From NCBI RefSeq assembly GCF_026627425.1, contig NZ_JAPNLH010000001.1:310001-374000 (forward strand): a stretch of 64,000 bases of DNA, written 5' to 3'. Below, in pieces: positions 63,655 to 64,000 of the stretch. The notes beneath the pieces were generated by a model. The model searched no databases and had not been told where the DNA came from. It saw only the letters and a program-made list of their open reading frames with translations. The stretch is from Arthrobacter endolithicus (lineage in GTDB: Bacteria > Actinomycetota > Actinomycetes > Actinomycetales > Micrococcaceae). How positions within the stretch are numbered: position 1 is the stretch's first letter; each line of letters starts with the position of its first letter. Made by a program: the position numbers and the translations under genes.

Positions 63655-64000
63655 CTAGGCATGCCGAGTGAGAACGTCCTCAGCGTGTTCGAGGAGGGAC
63701 AGGTCACGGGGCGTCATCGCAGGAGCCATATGTCCTCGGGCCATTTCGCAGTCGCGGATCTCAATGACGCGGCGGTGCAGCTGTGTTTCGGGATGACGCC
63801 GAAAGGTGTTCAACGCGTTCCTAATGGGCGGCTCGAGGACTAGATCCGGCCGCTGGGCGGTCTGTTTGCGCCAGAGTGGAAATAATTTGATGAGCAGAAT
63901 CCAGGACCGGAATCCCAGCCTTTCGCGGTGCAGTTGTCCTGGCATGCGCACAATGATGAGCCCGAGACTGACCATGAGCACGGCTAGGGTTTCACCGATG
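63655..64000 (-). CDS. MAB_1171c-like membrane protein, N-terminal part cut by window edge
   Basis: The frame is open from the right edge to the stop at 63655 (115 codons). A hydrophobic segment at the start (IGETLAVLMVSLGLIIVRM) is followed by a cytoplasmic tail with RSWILLIKLFPLWRKQT, then PETQLHRRVIEIRDCEMARG, the LYRRVIEIRD-type motif of MAB_1171c/DUF6545 family proteins (seven helices, then this tail). The rest lies beyond the window. Family members are often paired with XRE regulators; not seen here. Confidence 0.6.
   Translation of the reverse strand, partial: IGETLAVLMVSLGLIIVRMPGQLHRERLGFRSWILLIKLFPLWRKQTAQRPDLVLEPPIRNALNTFRRHPETQLHRRVIEIRDCEMARGHMAPAMTPRDLSLLEHAEDVLTRHA

Larger units (their letters stand above)
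18617..64000. mobile_element. Integrative and conjugative element (ICE), right end not seen
   Basis: Starts at the ssrA 3' end with a tyrosine integrase and includes excisionase-like proteins, T4SS genes (23398-42852), ArdC, a MobF relaxase (55884-59432) and a ParB-like protein. No plasmid replication initiator was recognised, which favours an integrated element over an integrated plasmid. No attR is visible; whether the DUF4192 and MAB_1171c-like genes at the right end belong to the ICE or to flanking chromosome is unknown. Internal mobile elements occupy 27298-36097. Confidence 0.75.

Overview
The window looks like the chromosome of a high-GC Gram-positive actinobacterium of the Micrococcaceae (Arthrobacter or Pseudarthrobacter-like). 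Evidence: the dTDP-rhamnose genes with an RfbC-RfbD fusion, an actinobacterial Tad pilus cluster, the order prfB / ftsE-ftsX-M23 peptidase / smpB / ssrA, and the tmRNA tag ending DFALAA. This is inferred from gene content and order; no 16S gene is present.

Positions 1 to about 18.6 kb are core chromosome: a secreted GH25 lysozyme cut by the left edge, dTDP-rhamnose synthesis (rfbB, rfbC-rfbD fusion, rfbA), a seven-gene Tad pilus operon, prfB, a YbdK-type carboxylate-amine ligase, ftsE-ftsX with an M23 hydrolase, smpB, a CtaG-like membrane protein, a GH3 hydrolase and the tmRNA gene ssrA.

From the 3' end of ssrA (18616) onward the DNA is an integrative and conjugative element (ICE). It has a tyrosine integrase beside the tmRNA, small excisionase-like and regulatory proteins (EspR-like, ArsR-like, a divergent sigma factor), a mating-pore module (membrane protein, NlpC/P60 hydrolase, VirB6-like, SCO6880-like, VirB4-like ATPase, VirD4 coupling protein), an ArdC-like antirestriction protein, a MobF relaxase-helicase and a ParB-like DNA-binding protein. 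No right attachment site is visible, so the element runs up to or past the right edge.

Two cargo blocks sit in the ICE. At 27.3-36.1 kb there is a nest of mobile elements. An outer element splits a serine-recombinase gene. Inside it lies a complete Tn402/Tn5053-type transposon (28056-35068) with 25-bp ends, a 5-bp duplication GAATG, and no tniA/B/Q. That transposon carries an IS21-family insertion, unknown genes, and a resolvase gene broken by a ~236-bp non-autonomous insertion with the same ends as the outer element. At 45.7-54.3 kb there is a tightly packed five-gene defence operon: C5 DNA methyltransferase, MORC-like GHKL ATPase, Z1-domain SF2 ATPase, PD-(D/E)XK nuclease and AIPR protein. 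It matches the MORC/Z1 class of predicted restriction systems and is followed by a broken nuclease-helicase fragment. So one element carries conjugation, antirestriction (ArdC) and restriction-like functions.

The last 2 kb hold a DUF4192 protein and the cytoplasmic end of a MAB_1171c-like membrane protein cut by the right edge.
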